In this document: one piece after another, positions 23,701 through 33,831 of the stretch
Position numbering within the stretch: position 1 is the first letter of the stretch
How the letters are laid out: each line of letters starts with the position of its first letter
Source: Bugulina stolonifera
Lineage: Eukaryota > Bryozoa > Gymnolaemata > Cheilostomatida > Bugulidae
DNA length: 64,000 bases
Direction of reading: 5' to 3'
NCBI GenBank assembly: GCA_935421135.1
Contig: OW285194.1
Span: 11,307,376 to 11,371,375, forward strand
The notes under the pieces: model-generated
Database searches by the model: none
What the model was told of the DNA's origin: nothing
Seen by the model: the letters and a program-made list of their open reading frames with translations, nothing else
Position numbers and translations under genes: made by a program

Positions 23701-26700
23701 AATAATTGTTGCTATAATTATAATAAAATTTAAATTAGTTAGTACTGTAGTACTATAACTATACTATAATATTAGGCCCTATTAACTATGTTATTAATTA
23801 ATTTTTTCACTTGTTTCAATATTAAGTTGTTTATTTGATTGTTAGTTATATCGCATAACTATGAGAGTTGTTGGTTTATGATAGATAATTTAGCAAGGCA
23901 CATTGTGAGAGTTTTGGATTTTATTCCTGATATTTCGATGCTCATTCAAGCATCATTATCAGAGGAAAAGTTAGTGCTGGAGTTACTCGACATAGGTAAT
24001 TTATTTTCAATCAAATGAAAATAATTAGTGCTATACTACATGTAGACTGGCATCAGACAATTCATTAATAATTTGTTTATTTTATTATAAAAGTATTTAT
24101 TTGATTGTTAGTTATAGTATTGCAGAACTCTGGGATTTGCTGGTTTATGATTAATAATTTAGCAGGCACGAAAGTTTTGGATTTTATTCCTGATATTCCG
24201 ATGCTCATCCAAGCATCATTATCAGAGAAAAAACTGGCGCTAGGTTACTCATTATATACTCACCTAAATACTGCTTTAGAGCACATATCTGGTTTAAGAG
24301 TAGCATTGCTATATTTTCCATCATGATGTTACGTAAATTAGTATTTATTTTCTTGAATTTCTGCTGAGCTACTTTGAATGGTGGACCAAGCATTATAATT
24401 AGCATAGGCCGCTTTGTTGACATAGGTGTTTGCTCACTCCCCCCATCTATTTTCTCAAGCATAATTACCACAGACACATGGGCCAAGTAGTGTTGGATTT
24501 AACTCACAATGGTCCTATTCATCGTAGGTGTTTAGTTTGTTAGCTGTACTAGGTCACATTCACTTCTAGGCAAAATCAACTGCTCTATTTCTTTGTGCTA
24601 TTTGAAGGATGCTACCAAAGACAATGTGTAATCAGCTGTTTGTTAAATTGTCTTGGTTAGACTCTTTATTTACAGTTAGACCAAATTCACTGTTCTATTT
24701 CTATGTGCTTTCACTCACATCCATTTGTCAACATTCTGGTGCAGCTGTGGCCTCCATCTGTATTTACTCAGGTTGTCAGTTGGAGAATTGTAATCTTGTG
24801 AATGCATTAGTACACAAAGCTCTTACAAGTATTATAATTACTCATTGTTACCAGGACAATCTATTTATGATGTTGTTACATAACCTAATAGCAAGGTGAG
24901 ACAGAGTTGCAACCCATTTGCATATATACTGTGTAATATTGTAAGGTAAAGTGTCTTGATTTTTTCACCGTCTATGGTTTTTTCATGTCTATCTAGAATA
25001 CAAAAAAGGACACCCACCTCCGAAAAGCAATACCCGCTGACATGAGGCTGGCAATAACTCTACACCACCTGGCAGAAGGCGCTTCTTTCTCATCTATAAG
25101 GTACCATTGGCGATTGGGTGTGAGCACTATAACAGGTATTGTTTATGAGACATGCCAGGCCATATGGGATGAGATGGCAGGGGAATTTATGAAGCCAGCA
25201 ACCTCTGTTGCGGACTGGAAAGATGTCAGCCAGAAGTTTGCTGAGAGGTGGAACTTCCCTCATTGTTTAGGTAGGAAAAGTTGTCCAAGCTGTGATGATA
25301 GTTAGGTTATACATAGTTGACTACTACTTCTATAGAAGGCATGATTTATTCTAGCTAATAGTAATTTCTGCCATTTTCGTGTGAGGATCAGTTTTCATTG
25401 TTCTATGTATGTGTTGTGTTGAATTTTAGGCGCGATAGATGGTAAGCATGTTCGGATTCGAGCACCCTGCAATGCAGGTTCCGAATTTTTTAACTACAAA
25501 GGGTATCACTCTATTAACCTGTTGGCGATATGTGATGCCGAACTGAAGTTTACGTTCGTAGATGTTGGACAGGCTGGAAGATGGAGTGATTCTGGGGTGT
25601 TTGAAGCATCATCTTTCGGCAATGCCTTGTTGAATGGTTAGTTACATGTAAGTTTAATTTACTCCTAGTACAGTACGTAGTCGGTAAAGTGATTTTCTGC
25701 TATTGATTGAGTTACGCTTGGATTTCTTCTTGAGGTATAATTCATTGCAAGAATTTTTGTAAGTTCTGACAAATCTTTATATTTACTTGTGACAAATGTT
25801 TATATTCACTTAATACAGGTCAGATAGCTTTACCTCCAGATGAAGCGATTGGTGGCAAGATGATGCCATACTGCTTTGTTGCTGATGAGGCGTTCCCACT
25901 GAAAACATGGCTCATGCGGCCATATCCTGGGCGTGGTTTGACTGACCAGCAGAAAATTTACAACTATCGTCTCTCCAGGTGCCGAAGAACAATTGAAAAT
26001 GCATTTGGTGAGTCATTGATTTTTATGTTGGTATGGTGGGTGGCACTACTACTGTAACTCATGCTGTTTGTAACCATTATGCGAGAGACATCCTAGTCGT
26101 GTACAACTGCCACCTCTTGTTTTATCTGCTCTATGATTCCCAAATGCGGCCAGCTTGTTACATTCATCAGTTGACACGTTTTCACTCTATTTTGTGAACT
26201 TGTGAAACAAACACACATCTTCCATCACACATGGAATCTTTCTTGGTCTCTCTCATGCCGACTATAGAATACCATGACCAGCTTTTTTATGCATGTACAA
26301 AATATGAATTCTTAACTCTAACAATGTATTCATTAAACTAGGAGTGCTCACTGCACGATGGCGATTGTTACACCGGCCTATTATCGGCCAAGCAGAAAAC
26401 GTGGTGACGATGGTCAAGGCGATGTGCCTGCTCCACAATATAGTGAAGACTAGAGAGCCGGCTACATATACCCCTCCAGGCTACACAGATCATGGAAATG
26501 AAGACAATGGGCTTTGGCGCAATGATGCACCGAATCTACAAAACATTGTGCACCAAGGTGCAAGGAACGCGGCTGCTGTTGCTGTCAATGTGAGAGACAA
26601 TTTTTGTCTGTACTTCAATTCTCCTGCAGGAAGTGTTAGATGGCAGGATGACCACATTCAGCGTCTTCGCTAATTTCGTATTTATCTTTAATTATCTTTG

Positions 26701-29700
26701 CATATACATGTAAATTACTCATGTTTAAAGCAATGTCACAATGTTTTGTCTGTATCTGTATGGTATTTATCTTTAATTATCTTTGCATATACATGTAAAT
26801 TACTTATGTTTAAAGCAATGTCTAAATGTTTTATCTGTATGGTATGTTAGTCATAGGTCATAAAATATAAAATATCCATTATCTATATTTGTAATATAAA
26901 TATATTTGTGGTATATAGTAATATATTGTGGTACAACATGAGGCATAACATAACTAATATTGGAAACATAAATAAGCTTACATATTACACAACATATAAA
27001 TAATTCATTCCAGAAATTGGTATTGGTATTGGCTGGTATTTGGTGTTGAAAACGATGGTGGTTGCCATGCAGTGTCGATGGGGTGTGGTGGTGGCGACTG
27101 CACTGGTGGTGGTGGTGGCGACTGCACTTGTGGTGGTGGTGGCGACTGCACTTGTGGTGGTGGTGGTGGCGACTGCACTGGTGGTGGTGGTGCCTGTTCA
27201 GTAGTTGGAGTGTAGCTGGTAGATGACTCCAACACCTCAGCCATTGTCATCATTAATCTGGCTTGAGCTCTTAGCCGAGTGTGGAGTGGCAACTGCCGCA
27301 GCTGTACAGCCAGCTGTTGTGCAAAATGGTAACTGTCATCATTGAGAACTGTTGTAGCAGCATCAATATTTCTCTGAATGGCATTAAATTGTTGGTTAAA
27401 ACTGATTTCGCTGCTGTCACTAGCCTGGCGTTTTCTGCCACGACGCTGGGTGGCCGAAGGTGGCGGAGTAGCAGAAGGTGGTGGAGTCGCGGAAGGTGGC
27501 CGAGTCGCAGAAAGTGGCTGAGGGACTGAGTGGCTGGAGGTGGCTGAAGTTGGTTCGGAGTCCTCCCTTGTGAGCGGTGAGGCAACTACCTGACTTGTAG
27601 AAGGTGAATTGGCTGGAGGCGGCGAGTCTACCATCAGCTCAAAGTTACTGGTGGTGCTGAAATAATAATAAAAATTTAATCAGTGAGAAATGTGTACACA
27701 AGACAACACATTTAGAATATAGTCATAGCTCATAGTTACACATAACAATGACACCTGCCTGTAAACGTCTTAGTGCTTACCTTCTTTTTTTGGTATAATC
27801 ACCAAGCCATTGCATATTTTCCCAAAGGTGCCAAGCTATTGGGGCTCCACGTCCAGCTCCACTTCTCACATCACTCTGAGCTGCCTTTACCTTGGTGTAT
27901 GTATCCTTGATGTTTTTCCAACGCTTCTGAACCTCAGCAGCTGTAAATTATAGCAACACATAAACCATCGAGTCTGTTTTAACATGATCATACCCAAACC
28001 ATATTTAATGAATTGTTCGGTTTTAACAAAAAATATGCAACAATAGGGCAACTTTCTCAAAAAGACTGTACAACAAGCTTAACTTTTACATATGTGCAAT
28101 GACATGATTAGAACATGCGAGTTTTGAATCAATCTGAGTTAATGTCTCACCAAAAACAATAGAATGTTGAGAAATCAACCAAGTATTTATATAACACTGC
28201 TGCAAAATACATCAAAGCCCCACCAATTTCAATTTGCTTTTAGAAAACAATTCGGCCTCGAGTGATGTTCAATTTTTGTATTAAAATTAAAAATATATAT
28301 TTAATATTAATAGTTTCCAAACAAAATAGTTACGTATATTTGAATTCGCATAAAAATTCAATTTTAATTTCGTAGCTGATCAACACATTGCAAATATAAC
28401 ATTACCACATTCGTCGGCATATCCCCCAGCTCTCATTTGTTCAGCAACGAGAGCAAAGCAATTCTGACGAACACCTTTAACATCCTTGTAGGCTTTCAGG
28501 TTAACATCATATATAGGAGGCTGCTGTCTAACAAGATTGATTATCAACTCATCTCTAGCGTAATTGTGAGCCATGATGATGGAGAGCAGGTGAGTAAGTC
28601 AAATTTAAAATTAACAGCACAGTTGAGTTGATAGCAACTTGAGAGCACTCGTGAAGAAATGGAAAGGGAAGTGTGTTGCAAGTATTAATATGCGACTCGC
28701 TGTTGTTCACTCGACCAATCATGGTGAGCCACCGCCGCGGTGACCAGGTCAAAGTTCGCACTGTTGAAACGAGGACACGCCCACGGGCGGCGGCGTGGTA
28801 TGACGTAGCACTGTGGCACGTGCCACGCCGCCTGCCGCTCGCCGCGTGAAATAAACGGCAGTGTGAATGTCCCATAAATCTACATGTAGTTGTTATCATA
28901 AAAATGAAGAAATCAGAGACATTGTACATATACATAACATCTTATCTCTATAATAGATATGTCTGGGTACATGTACCAGTACTTCCGATTATATGCATAC
29001 AGACTCTACCGATACACAGTAGGCTATAACATACGTACCCGAGTTCCATCTAGCAGACTCTTACACAAGTTGAAGTCAGTATGTGGGAGGTTAGTGAGAG
29101 CCTTCAGGAGGATCTGTACAGTGACTGGAGATTGGTAGTAGTTTGGGTTAAATTGATAACTGAAACACAATGACAACAGGCTATACAACCATCATAACTT
29201 TGAACTAGCAGACAAAATAAACTTGCATGTCAGCGGTATGCTAAATCATACATACTACAATGTATACCCCTAATGTACCTAGAAGTTGGGAGCGGTAGAA
29301 GCAATCCATGCTACCACTAAAAGATCTAAATTATGCATCTATTCAATTGTTACTGGTAAGATAGAGTTATCCCCTCCCAAAGTGCTATGTAGTCATGAGG
29401 AGGCAACTTCAAAAAGTGTGTATAAAAATTCTCATTCACAACAGTGTGCTAACAAAAGCTACCTGTACAAGAAAGAGATATGCAAACTAAGAATTTCCAA
29501 AATGCCCAAGGTACCTTTAACCATCAGTCAAGGGGTATTTGACAGAAAGCCGGTGACTTGGGCTACGCACCGTTTCACCCATTTAGTACGTAGTGCAACA
29601 GTACAATACAATATTGTGAAACCTTATGAAACCGTCTAACATTTTATCCACTAAACTTACAGTTTCAGCACAGCCAGGTTAGCTTCCAAATCATATGTAT

Positions 29701-30186
29701 TTTCTTCACACTGTATTGCCACATATCGTTCAAGTGTGGTGAGATTTTCTGGGTTGTACCTGAATGAATATAAATATGAACTAAATATGCAATTTTTCCT
29801 CACCACTGAAGCCACTTTAAAAATATCGTAAATTCCATGACGCCTAGTTTCTAAAAAATACCTCTACCATAATCATGTCCTAATAAGTCGAAATTAGGTT
29901 GCACTACTCTGTTGAATCATCCAATTGATCATAAAACGTCAGGTTTCAGTGCTATTTCTTCCAATGACAAAAAACTGAGAACAACAACGAGAAATATTTT
30001 CCAATTATTCCCGTGGAAAAACTTATAACTCAAAATAATTTTGTAGTTGCATTATATTTGGACTGCTTATTCACATCCTCATCAACTTCAACTCAGTCAG
30101 TGGAACTGAGTTCAACACTAACAACTAACTAACCTGTCAATGCCTTTTAGTAGAGAAGCAACTGTAGCTCTCATGGTGTCAGCCAT
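8714..30186 (-). CDS. EIF3K: Eukaryotic translation initiation factor 3 subunit K (eIF3k), 8 exons
   Basis: Encodes a subunit of the eIF3 complex, which helps recruit the 43S pre-initiation complex to mRNA in the cytoplasm. Coding exons on the minus strand are 30186-30134 (ATG), 29759-29661, 29159-29039, 22925-22851, 22111-22045, 19851-19774, 9426-9304 and 8748-8714 (TAG). All introns are GT-AG, the phases agree and the sum is 651 nt, giving 216 residues against 218 in the human protein. Recognisable blocks run in order: [82 protein letters not shown], and a C-terminus DSVAEIM. These correspond to the PCI-type fold of the family. Introns 3 (6.1 kb) and 6 (10.3 kb) are swollen by a Harbinger element and by the 7.8-kb inverted-repeat element, and intron 7 holds a LINE relic. 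The coding sequence looks intact, so the host gene is probably functional. Confidence 0.97.
8988..9224 (+). pseudogene. Relic of a LINE reverse transcriptase C-terminus
   Basis: In intron 7 of eIF3K, antisense to it, a plus-strand frame of 79 codons reads the typical end of non-LTR retrotransposon ORF2: [12 protein letters not shown], then [16 protein letters not shown], then [20 protein letters not shown] and DPT before the stop. An in-frame TAG at 9051 and the missing upstream part show it is a 5'-truncated dead copy, as expected from incomplete reverse transcription. A GA-rich tail (AGAAGAAGAAGAAAT) follows the stop. Confidence 0.88.
9446..9758. repeat. 16-bp minisatellite, left part of an interrupted array
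   Basis: About 19 units of ACATCTTAGACCTTAC with few variants (for example ACGTC or TTAAACC units). The array continues in the same orientation at 17551-17963. The 7.8-kb element sits between the two parts, so one array of about 45 units was split by insertion. Confidence 0.97.
9753..9758. repeat. Target site duplication GACCTT, left copy
   Basis: GACCTT immediately precedes the left terminus AGTAGTATAG and recurs at 17551-17556 right after the other terminus. Removing the element and one copy restores a perfect 16-bp repeat unit, which supports a 6-bp duplication. Because the flanks are tandem repeats the exact length is slightly less certain than usual. Confidence 0.85.
9759..10275 (+). 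repeat. Left terminal inverted repeat of the 7.8-kb element
   Basis: It matches the reverse complement of 17054-17550. Layout from the tip: AT-balanced end, two CCAATCA boxes and one inverted box (TGATTGG) within the first 170 bp, a roughly 170-bp C-rich low-complexity stretch of CCN triplets, then a CpG-rich core ending GCGGCCCGCCGC. Length differences between the two copies are in the low-complexity part. A weaker inverted match continues inward (10431-10505 against about 16905-17005). Reading frames here are artefacts of CCN triplets. Confidence 0.93.
10480..11265 (+). repeat. Degenerate subterminal tandem repeats (about 80-105 bp) rich in AATAAA
   Basis: Seven or more diverged units, each with a version of ACATTAAATAAACTTTTCAC, then AATAGTAGCAATAGAATGAA, then TAAAAGGTTGTGTG and TGTGTTAAGTCAGC. 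Spacing varies because of indels; two units (around 10900 and 11100) share a longer identical block with GGAGTATTTGTCATAGC. The repeated AATAAA could act as plus-strand polyadenylation signals that insulate the element. No coding potential was seen. Confidence 0.85.
11413..13735 (-). CDS. Unrecognised cargo gene with Cys/His cluster and Ser/Thr-rich region (frame break)
   Basis: Minus-strand exons 13436-13302, 12772-12694 and 12588-11413 join in phase through good GT-AG sites. The first usable ATG is a codon directly abutting a donor (ATG|GTGAGT), with two candidates at 13737-13735 and 14887-14885. The product would start with a Lys/Arg-rich segment, followed by an acidic stretch ([14 protein letters not shown]), a region with [20 protein letters not shown] and PCFLCNKN followed by several His (a possible zinc site), a long Ser/Thr/Pro-rich linker and a helical C-terminus ([20 protein letters not shown]). 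A run of six bases (12236-12241) breaks the frame. With five bases the gene would close at 463 residues; as written it stops near residue 220. This may be a dead copy, recoding or an assembly error. I recognise no family. Confidence 0.6.
13912..14158. repeat. 80-bp tandem repeat, three copies, upstream of the minus-strand cargo gene
   Basis: Units beginning TAAATCACTTT and ending CCCAAGTAGTGTAA at roughly 13912-13997, 13998-14077 and 14078-14157. On the minus strand each carries an AT-rich AATAAATAG block. The array lies just upstream of the first ATG|GTGAGT leader candidate (13735), so it may be promoter sequence; no known binding site was recognised. Confidence 0.85.
14225..14872. repeat. 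324-bp direct repeat, two tandem copies
   Basis: Copy 1 (14225-14548) begins GCTAGGATGTACTAGTATAG and copy 2 (14549-14872) begins GCTAGGATGAATTAGTATAG; they are about 95 percent alike by eye. The second copy ends a few bases before the upstream leader candidate ATG|GTGAGT at 14885. The 13-base string TAGTATAGTCAGT, which is part of the element's terminus, occurs in copy 1, and copy 2 has TAGTATAGCCAGT. Confidence 0.9.
15050..15455. repeat. Minisatellite with CCCGATGTG/ATTCGATGTG units between the divergent cargo genes
   Basis: Irregular units of about 20-31 bp combine CCCGATGTG, ATTCGATGTG and TTTTCGACCTCC. The array fills the space directly upstream of the ankyrin gene and could be its promoter. 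The frame of the ankyrin gene stays open back to about 15247 through the array, giving a Cys-rich repetitive peptide, so a longer N-terminus cannot be excluded. Confidence 0.9.
15475..16862 (+). CDS. IkB-like ankyrin-repeat protein carried by the mobile element, 5 exons
   Basis: Exons 15475-15686, 15838-16040, 16152-16411, 16431-16664 and 16758-16862 sum to 1,014 nt, a 337-residue protein ending in acidic TTSDEDE. Residues 1-72 look helical. The rest is a set of ankyrin repeats with [48 protein letters not shown] and a last repeat [18 protein letters not shown]. The order, a TPLH-type repeat followed by long inter-repeat insertions and a closing G-x-TP-x-QL repeat, resembles IkB proteins and the ankyrin half of NF-kB precursors, which hold Rel dimers in the cytoplasm. 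That likeness is judged by eye and the host or foreign origin is not established. The frame is open throughout. Intron 3 is either 19 nt (16412-16430) or uses another donor or acceptor (16373-16430 or 16412-16463). ATG 15475 is the first ATG outside the minisatellite. Confidence 0.82.
17054..17550 (-). repeat. Right terminal inverted repeat of the 7.8-kb element
   Basis: Reverse-complement partner of 9759-10275. On the plus strand it reads as a G-rich stretch (17160-17350, many GGCGG, GGTGG and GGAGG runs with G-quadruplex potential), then one CCAAT box in one orientation and two in the other, and it ends CTATACTACT. Immediately outside is GACCTT and the continuing 16-bp array. Confidence 0.93.
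17551..17963. repeat. 16-bp minisatellite, right part of the interrupted array
   Basis: About 26 units of the same 16-bp repeat as at 9446-9758 and in the same orientation, with three GACCCT variants. It begins with the second copy of the GACCTT duplication. Confidence 0.97.
19975..20060. repeat. Imperfect CTACTG/CCGCTG trinucleotide-type repeat
   Basis: Low-complexity run of ACTACTGCCGCTG and TTCTACT triplets in intron 5 of eIF3K. Nothing suggests it is coding. Confidence 0.7.
20735..21310 (+). repeat. Dispersed repeat rich in ACTTGA/ACTTGT (copy 1)
   Basis: In intron 5 of eIF3K. Long stretches match the reverse complement of about 34880-35170, including ACTCTCACT..GTTAATTC, TAACTTGAA and TTTACACTAAAA..GTGA followed by TTTTGCTTTG. 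The two copies are diverged by many small changes, suggesting an old mobile-element family. No open frame or terminal structure was identified. Confidence 0.65.
21357..21480 (+). mobile_element. Possible hAT-type element end
   Basis: The block CAGGGGTTCCCAACCTTTTT followed by GTACCCC motifs resembles the terminal repeat of widespread non-autonomous hAT elements. No matching opposite end or 8-bp duplication was found nearby, so this is a solitary or decayed end. Confidence 0.4.
23413..26673 (+). CDS. PIF/Harbinger (HARBI1-type) DDE transposase, one-base frame break
   Basis: The catalytic nuclease of the element. Exons are 23413-23672, 24997-25270, 25430-25636, 25819-26007 and 26342-26673. Family signatures in order: [15 protein letters not shown] with [13 protein letters not shown] near the N-terminus, [38 protein letters not shown] (first catalytic Asp), [15 protein letters not shown] (second Asp), [11 protein letters not shown] (catalytic Glu) and CLLHNIV. 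Exon lengths total 1,262 nt, one short of a full frame. The shortfall lies in a run of six A at 25002-25007: the frame before it expects seven. With that base the protein would be 420 residues. Intron 1 (1.3 kb) contains a tandem duplication of the exon 1 donor region. The break could be a mutation or a homopolymer sequencing error. Confidence 0.9.
23664..24255. repeat. Tandem duplication inside transposase intron 1
   Basis: Two copies of roughly 270-320 bp (from about 23664 and about 23987) share GACATAGGTAATTTA..TTTTCAATCAAATG, the GGTTTATGAT block, TTGGATTTTATTCCTGATAT and CATTATCAGAG. The duplicated unit begins within the last bases of exon 1, so it carries an extra copy of the splice donor. 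Confidence 0.8.
26680..26845. repeat. About 83-bp direct repeat after the transposase stop codon
   Basis: Two copies of a block containing TATTTATCTTTAATTATC, TTTGCATATACATGTAAATT and GTTTAAAGCAATGTC, in the space between the two convergent Harbinger genes. Confidence 0.85.
27005..28574 (-). CDS. MADF/Myb-like partner protein of the Harbinger element, 3 exons
   Basis: Exons 28574-28406, 27940-27781 and 27656-27005 total 981 nt, a 326-residue protein. Residues 1-110 form a MADF (SANT-related) DNA-binding domain: an N-terminal [15 protein letters not shown], then [16 protein letters not shown] and [13 protein letters not shown]. The C-terminal half is Pro/Ser/Gln-rich with repeated PPPPPVQSP units and an intervening helical part ([15 protein letters not shown]). 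In known Harbinger elements the Myb-like partner binds the transposon ends and helps import the transposase into the nucleus; that role is inferred here. It is convergent with the transposase. The coding frame is intact. Confidence 0.88.
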
Positions 30187-32529
30187 TACTGCATAAAGTT
30201 CTAGAAAACATCAATAACATCATAAAGATCACACAGCTGCAAAGATATTGTTGTAATTGTATTTTAGAAATGAGCTTTGGGCGGAACCTTATTTAACAAT
30301 TTACAAAATTTACAATTTTATTTGATAGTACATTTAACTGTAAAATTTAAAGTGGACTAGGCCTACATTGTAAACCGAGTGAATTTTGAATAGGCACATC
30401 CAGATTTCAGGTTTTCAACAAACTCTCCATCTTCCTGACAATGATTAAATAGCTTTTGGTCTATTTTCTAAACGATGAAGCAAAATAAGCACCAACTTTG
30501 CTACCAGTTAAAAAATTCAGGCAATAAATAAAAATAATTTTGAGGCAGGTCAAATTTGATCAGACAACTAAATTAAAATTAGAATAGAAAATCCATAGCA
30601 CACTGTGCTAAAAGAGCGCTACCTAGACTTTGTAAGTAAAACAAAGTTAGAATTTCACAAATTATCAAATAAATCCTAGAAGTATTTTGATATACCTAGC
30701 CTAATTGTGAAGAAAATAGAGCTATAAAGTTGCCTGTTTTTATTTTAGCTTTTAGCTACTTTTTTGGTTTATTTCATATTACATTCTAAATAAACCAAGA
30801 ATGTGGCTAAAACCTTGCACAGTAAACTAAAATGCTTAATTCATTAATGACATGCAGAGCGTAAAAATCTCAGAAATGTACTCATAGTACGAGCATTGGC
30901 CTTGGGACAGATTTTAACGTAAAAATTGGCACAATTATTTAACAAGTCTATGTTGCTATAGCTTTCGGACTTTTGAACTTCTAGAAAAAAATATGATAAT
31001 TAGTTCAGAGTTTTGCATTCCAGACTTCATCCAATCAATTATTAGGCCATTTTTACCATAGCCGTTTTAATCCAATTAATTAGGCTAACAAAAAGTATTC
31101 ATCCTTGTCTCAAGCTCGTGAGTTCTTATATCATATCAATTTATCAAAAATCTATTATTTGAAAAAACTAAAGATTAACTATTTTATAAGATTATTACTT
31201 TAGTTCTATAAATCTAAATGAACAATTCTGACTATCATTATGATCATCCTAATCAATGATAAATCATAATAATTTTAATAATCTAATGTAATGAAAAATC
31301 AGTTATGGTATAGACTTAGAGTTGTAATAATTACAATATAAAATTAAAAATTATAATCAATAACATATAAGCCAGGAATAATTAACTTAATATTAATAAA
31401 AAACATGATGAAATCAGAAATGAATATCAAATTTCGAAATGAAATTAATATATATATATATATATTAATATTTATAGTAATAGTTATAGTTCAGTTGCAA
31501 GTAATAAATAAAATTTAATTCAATAACAAACAGCATTTGTGATTTGGCATGCGAAACAAAAACAGTCATAATAGAATGAATACCGTGCATATTGAAAAAT
31601 AATAATTAGCTCATTGCAAACGTAGTAAATGCGGAGATTAAAAAGTTGGTTTCGGTTCTCACAGTACACGGCCACATTTCTTTCTCGTTTTCCATACTAA
31701 GCGAATGCACACCGGAAAAGGAAATTGTACTGTTAGGCAAAGCTTAAACCTAAAGTAGTCGGCATATTCCATTGGATTACGATACATACGGTGTAAAGTA
31801 ATTACGCGCAAAGTAGACATATTTCCTTAGATTATTATGAAATTTATTACTGAAAGAACAACTCCTCACTTGTGTACTCTGAGTCATAGTGCATAGTATG
31901 GTTTTGGCATGGGAAGGCAGCTTCTTCTTTAGTACCAGAGCCGTGTGCACTGTTCAGTAAGCACTAAGCATCGTGTGCAAATGTACACATTGTAGCACAT
32001 ACTCTCAGTCATACTCTGCATGACCATCATACAGGATATCATGCAATCATTGAATCATGCACATACAGCTCCAGCCTGAGACCATGATGTACATAATTGA
32101 TGTTCTTGTAACATATATAAATATAATAAAGGCTAAAGGCAAAGGGTAACAAGCAGAGCCATTAGTTGTGAAGGCCCTGCTATCAAGCATAAGGTGGTTA
32201 ACATTGCATGCCTTTGTCCTGTATTCTAGCTTTGATCAGCATGACTTGGGCGTCTCAGTTTAGAACCAAAGTAAAAGTCCTAAAGCAAATATCTGGAGCC
32301 TCCCAAAGATTATGGCTCTAAAATTCAATAAGGAACCCAATCTAGCACCATCCCTAAAGCTAAGATGCCCTTTTGGTACCATCCAAACATACAGTACATC
32401 TATATCTAAAATTTAAAATTCCCACACTAGGCCACATTATGTGGCCACACATAACATACCATCACCTACATGTAATTACACGTCTGAAGCACATACACAC
32501 ACACACTGCTGTATCCTTCGAACATGTAG

Positions 32530-32580
32530 TACAGAATGAAAATACAATTGCATAATATGCAATTGTATCTTCATTCTGTA
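32530..32580. repeat. Hairpin with 25-bp arms and a 1-nt spacer
   Basis: 32530-32554 pairs with 32556-32580 with one mismatch; the centre is TGCATAATATGCA. It may be a cruciform or a short foldback element. Confidence 0.9.
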
Positions 32581-33831
32581 TATTATACAGATGTAGTTAC
32601 AGGTCAACATGCATGTAGGCCAAATATCAACTAGTGCAAAAATGTCATTTGACTCACTGCACTGAGTAGAAACTATTCTAATAAACATTCAAACAAAAGC
32701 ATATTTCAGTTGCAAAATCTTATCTCAAAAAAGTAATGACATATACATGTACATGTATCACATCACATGTTATATTACATGTCATGATATTAATAATAGC
32801 ACTTTTATTAGTTTGGAGTATTTACTTTTATTCGACTCTTCACTTGAATATATAATATTTTGTCTGCTTAGCAAACGGTGCATAATGGCAGTGTTGGCAA
32901 ACAACAACACTATATTGTATAACAACATTGACCTGTGCAAAGTGCATGACGTATACTATGAAACAAAGTTAGAAGATGGTTTGATATTATTTATACCACA
33001 GTTTTTATTCATGGTTAAAGGTAAGCAATACAATCATGTAACCTATAGCATAGCGCAATATTTACTATGTAGCTGTATAGCCACTATCCCTTATTACAAA
33101 ATTACAATTAATAGCTCTATCTATTATAATACATGTGAGTTATATGTACTTGGTGTATAATCTATAGTCTATACATACAATTGCACATTGAGATGACTAA
33201 TATTTTTTGTGCTATTATTCAGTGTATATTACACATATTGTATTTACCCTAATGATGTAGTTATAATATATGCATATTTAGTTAACCATATATGATTATA
33301 TCTGCAAGAATGCATACATGCGCGCATTCCTTAGAAACTCTTTATGATTGGTTATAATGTGAAGTTATCCTCTCATATACAAGAGCGGACAACTTATATT
33401 ATAACAAATAGCATGCAACTACCCACCACCCAGTCCAGTCATTGCGATGTTTCCGTTAAATCTTTGTAGAAATCACCAGCGCTGTATGATCAATTGCAGA
33501 GGAAGGCATTACATACCATAGAGCTCGGTAGGTATACTGTAGTGTAGTGTTTTAATATAACAATTTATCTACTATATTTATCACTATGTAGGAATATGAA
33601 TGGTGTAAAATTTGTATCATGTGCTTTACTACTCGAAAAACAGTTAAGTCACTAGTTGCCTCTGTTGCACTAGTTTAAATTGCAATATTTGTTTTACATC
33701 TACATGTAGATCTCTAAACTCTGTTATCTGCATCTGTTCAGGCATCATTGAAGAAACTGTCTTTTACACATCTAGACTCTTGGCATAGTTCGAAATAATA
33801 CAGCTGGTGAGTATCAGTTAACATGGAAACG

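Larger units (their letters stand above)
23109..28874. mobile_element. PIF/Harbinger DNA transposon, 5.77 kb, in eIF3K intron 3
   Basis: The 48-bp terminal inverted repeats are identical in the two ends (TGGGACATTCACACTGCCGT at the tip), and the 3-bp duplication TAA (23106-23108 and 28875-28877) fits the TWA preference of PIF/Harbinger elements. It carries the two genes expected of the superfamily in convergent orientation: a DDE transposase (plus, 23413-26673) and a MADF/Myb-like partner (minus, 28574-27005). The perfect ends indicate recent activity, but the transposase reading frame has a one-base break. Confidence 0.96.

Noticed and set aside
24609..24899. 96-codon reading frame in the transposase intron
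   Set aside because: No recognisable domain; it lies between well-supported transposase exons in AT-rich intron DNA.
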